Assembly (NCBI RefSeq): GCF_035582795.1
Contig: NC_134365.1
Span: 81,945,635-82,009,634, forward strand
DNA length: 64,000 nucleotides
Source: Mycteria americana
Lineage: Eukaryota > Chordata > Aves > Ciconiiformes > Ciconiidae
Reading direction: 5' to 3'
Below are positions 63,001-64,000 of the stretch, piece by piece (positions within the stretch are counted from its first letter, which is position 1; each line of letters starts with the position of its first letter). Both the position numbers and the translations under genes were made by a program. Below the pieces are notes generated by a model, which searched no databases, was not told where the DNA came from, and saw nothing but the letters and a program-made list of their open reading frames with translations.

Positions 63001-64000
63001 TGTGCGGCCACTTTTCCATACAAAATAGAAGCCCTCCATGATGTATGTGTGTCTCCTGACACATGAATATATTAAAAAGAATTCCTGTCGCTGTTTGGTC
63101 TGAGATCACACATCTGCACATTCTCTTTCTGTCTTTTTGGTAAAGAAAAGCGAGAAGAAGGTGGCTTGAACATTCCTGCCTTTTTAAAACTTTTTCCGTA
63201 ATGTCTCTTCACAGACAGAGATTATATGTATGCATGTTATGGCTAGAAGTAAATGCACAGGCATTAACTACAGCAGCAGGTGTTTGGGGGATTGTTCACC
63301 TCTAGAATATTTGCACAACACCATTTAAACAATTAGCTGTTTGCCCTCAAGGACTAGGGTTTATAAAATGGAACACTTTACAGCAAGGGTGGTTCTGACT
63401 GGAAATGGCACCAGTTAGATAAGTGTTTTTGTTCTCAGACCTGAAGATTAAGATTAAAACTTTAAATGCCTGGCTGTACCGAAGTGGAACTTTGGATTTA
63501 GACTGCAAAACTATGTTTAGGCTGCAGGAGAGCAGAGAGACAGTAGTGTTGGTAAAGAAGTTACAGCAGAAAACAGGGTTAGAGTGCCTTTCTTCAGGCA
63601 GAGATACGGTGTCTTCAGATAGGCTTGCAGGAGCATCTGATGGTTTTATCTCACAGAGTTTTTAAAAAAGGAGAACATTCTGACTGCTTTGAATGATTAA
63701 AGTAACCACAAGTGTTACTAAGAGGTCTAGCTGAACCCAAACAAAGGCAAGTGATGCTTTTCCTCCACTTGGCTTCAAGGAGCCAGTCAAGGTGTTAGAT
63801 ATGCTGATCTTGAAGACCAGGATAAAGGGTTGGGGAACCCAATTTAAATGCTTCTTTTATTTCCAGACTTCTGCAAATTTCTGTACCCCATTCACTGCTT
63901 TATTCTTAAAGAGGGCGAAGTTTTGGAGATGCCGTGAAATATGCTGTATCTCTCCTATTGATCTGGGTGTCTACGTAGGGATGCTAAATTCTTTTATGTG
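57050..64000. other. Intergenic DNA to the window end, no gene recognised
   Basis: No PTHLH exon was seen: the minus strand lacks any frame resembling the basic mature peptide. A CR1-like fragment is listed at 62545-62640. An acceptor-like TTTTTCTGCAG near 61950 has no recognisable exon after it. The repeat-poor stretch of about 60870-61020 could be regulatory, but this is not testable here. Confidence 0.55.
62545..62640 (+). repeat. CR1/L3-type LINE 3' fragment
   Basis: TCAACCTGTGGAATTTGTTG, CTGTGGGACATGGAGGCAAA, CAGTTTGAGAGTCAGGGTAG and GATTAAGCACTTGAATAGGA follow the pattern of CR1/L3-like 3' ends ('ggtggaactcattgccacaagacattgtggaagccaagagc', 'ggattcaaaaaaggattggac'). The copy is old, lacks coding sequence and is in sense orientation. 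Confidence 0.5.

Noticed and set aside
57000-64000. Search for PTHLH exons on the minus strand
   Set aside because: No frame resembling the basic mature peptide was found; the gene probably lies beyond the window.

Overview
The window is vertebrate nuclear DNA, most likely from a bird or another sauropsid. It is AT-rich, with one CpG island, sparse old repeats and one spliced protein gene. CR1-type LINE fragments and decayed palindromic elements of a kind I associate with bird, turtle and crocodile genomes support this placement. The species cannot be named from the sequence alone.

The only gene I can support is KLHL42 (kelch-like 42, also KLHDC5 or Ctb9), complete on the + strand in three coding exons: 10388-11280, 18658-18851 and 22757-23208. 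The junctions are phase 2 and phase 1, and the product is 512 residues (about 505 in human). Exon 1 lies in a CpG island (about 9600-11250) and carries an acidic/Gly-rich N-terminus, BTB, BACK and the first kelch blades. Exons 2 and 3 carry the remaining kelch blades. The product is expected to be a substrate adaptor for CUL3 ubiquitin ligase.

Upstream (1-9600) is intergenic with no gene recognised. It has a 38-bp tandem duplication about 1 kb before the start codon and a stop-riddled segment that ends in an A13 run. Intron 1 (7.4 kb) holds a degraded CR1, a MIR-like SINE fossil and a cluster of perfect palindromes. Intron 2 is 3.9 kb.

Downstream (23.2-64 kb) looks like a gene desert. In mammals KLHL42 is followed by PTHLH; no PTHLH exon was seen here, so the stretch is probably the KLHL42-PTHLH intergenic interval. 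It holds old SINE/LINE fossils, several palindromic or foldback elements, simple repeats and stretches that look like candidate regulatory DNA. The most unusual non-coding structures are a 157-bp foldback at 56888-57044, a 14-bp-stem hairpin at 56592-56622, a 15-bp perfect hairpin beside a tandem decamer at 35475-35530, and a G-quadruplex motif inside the first codons of KLHL42.
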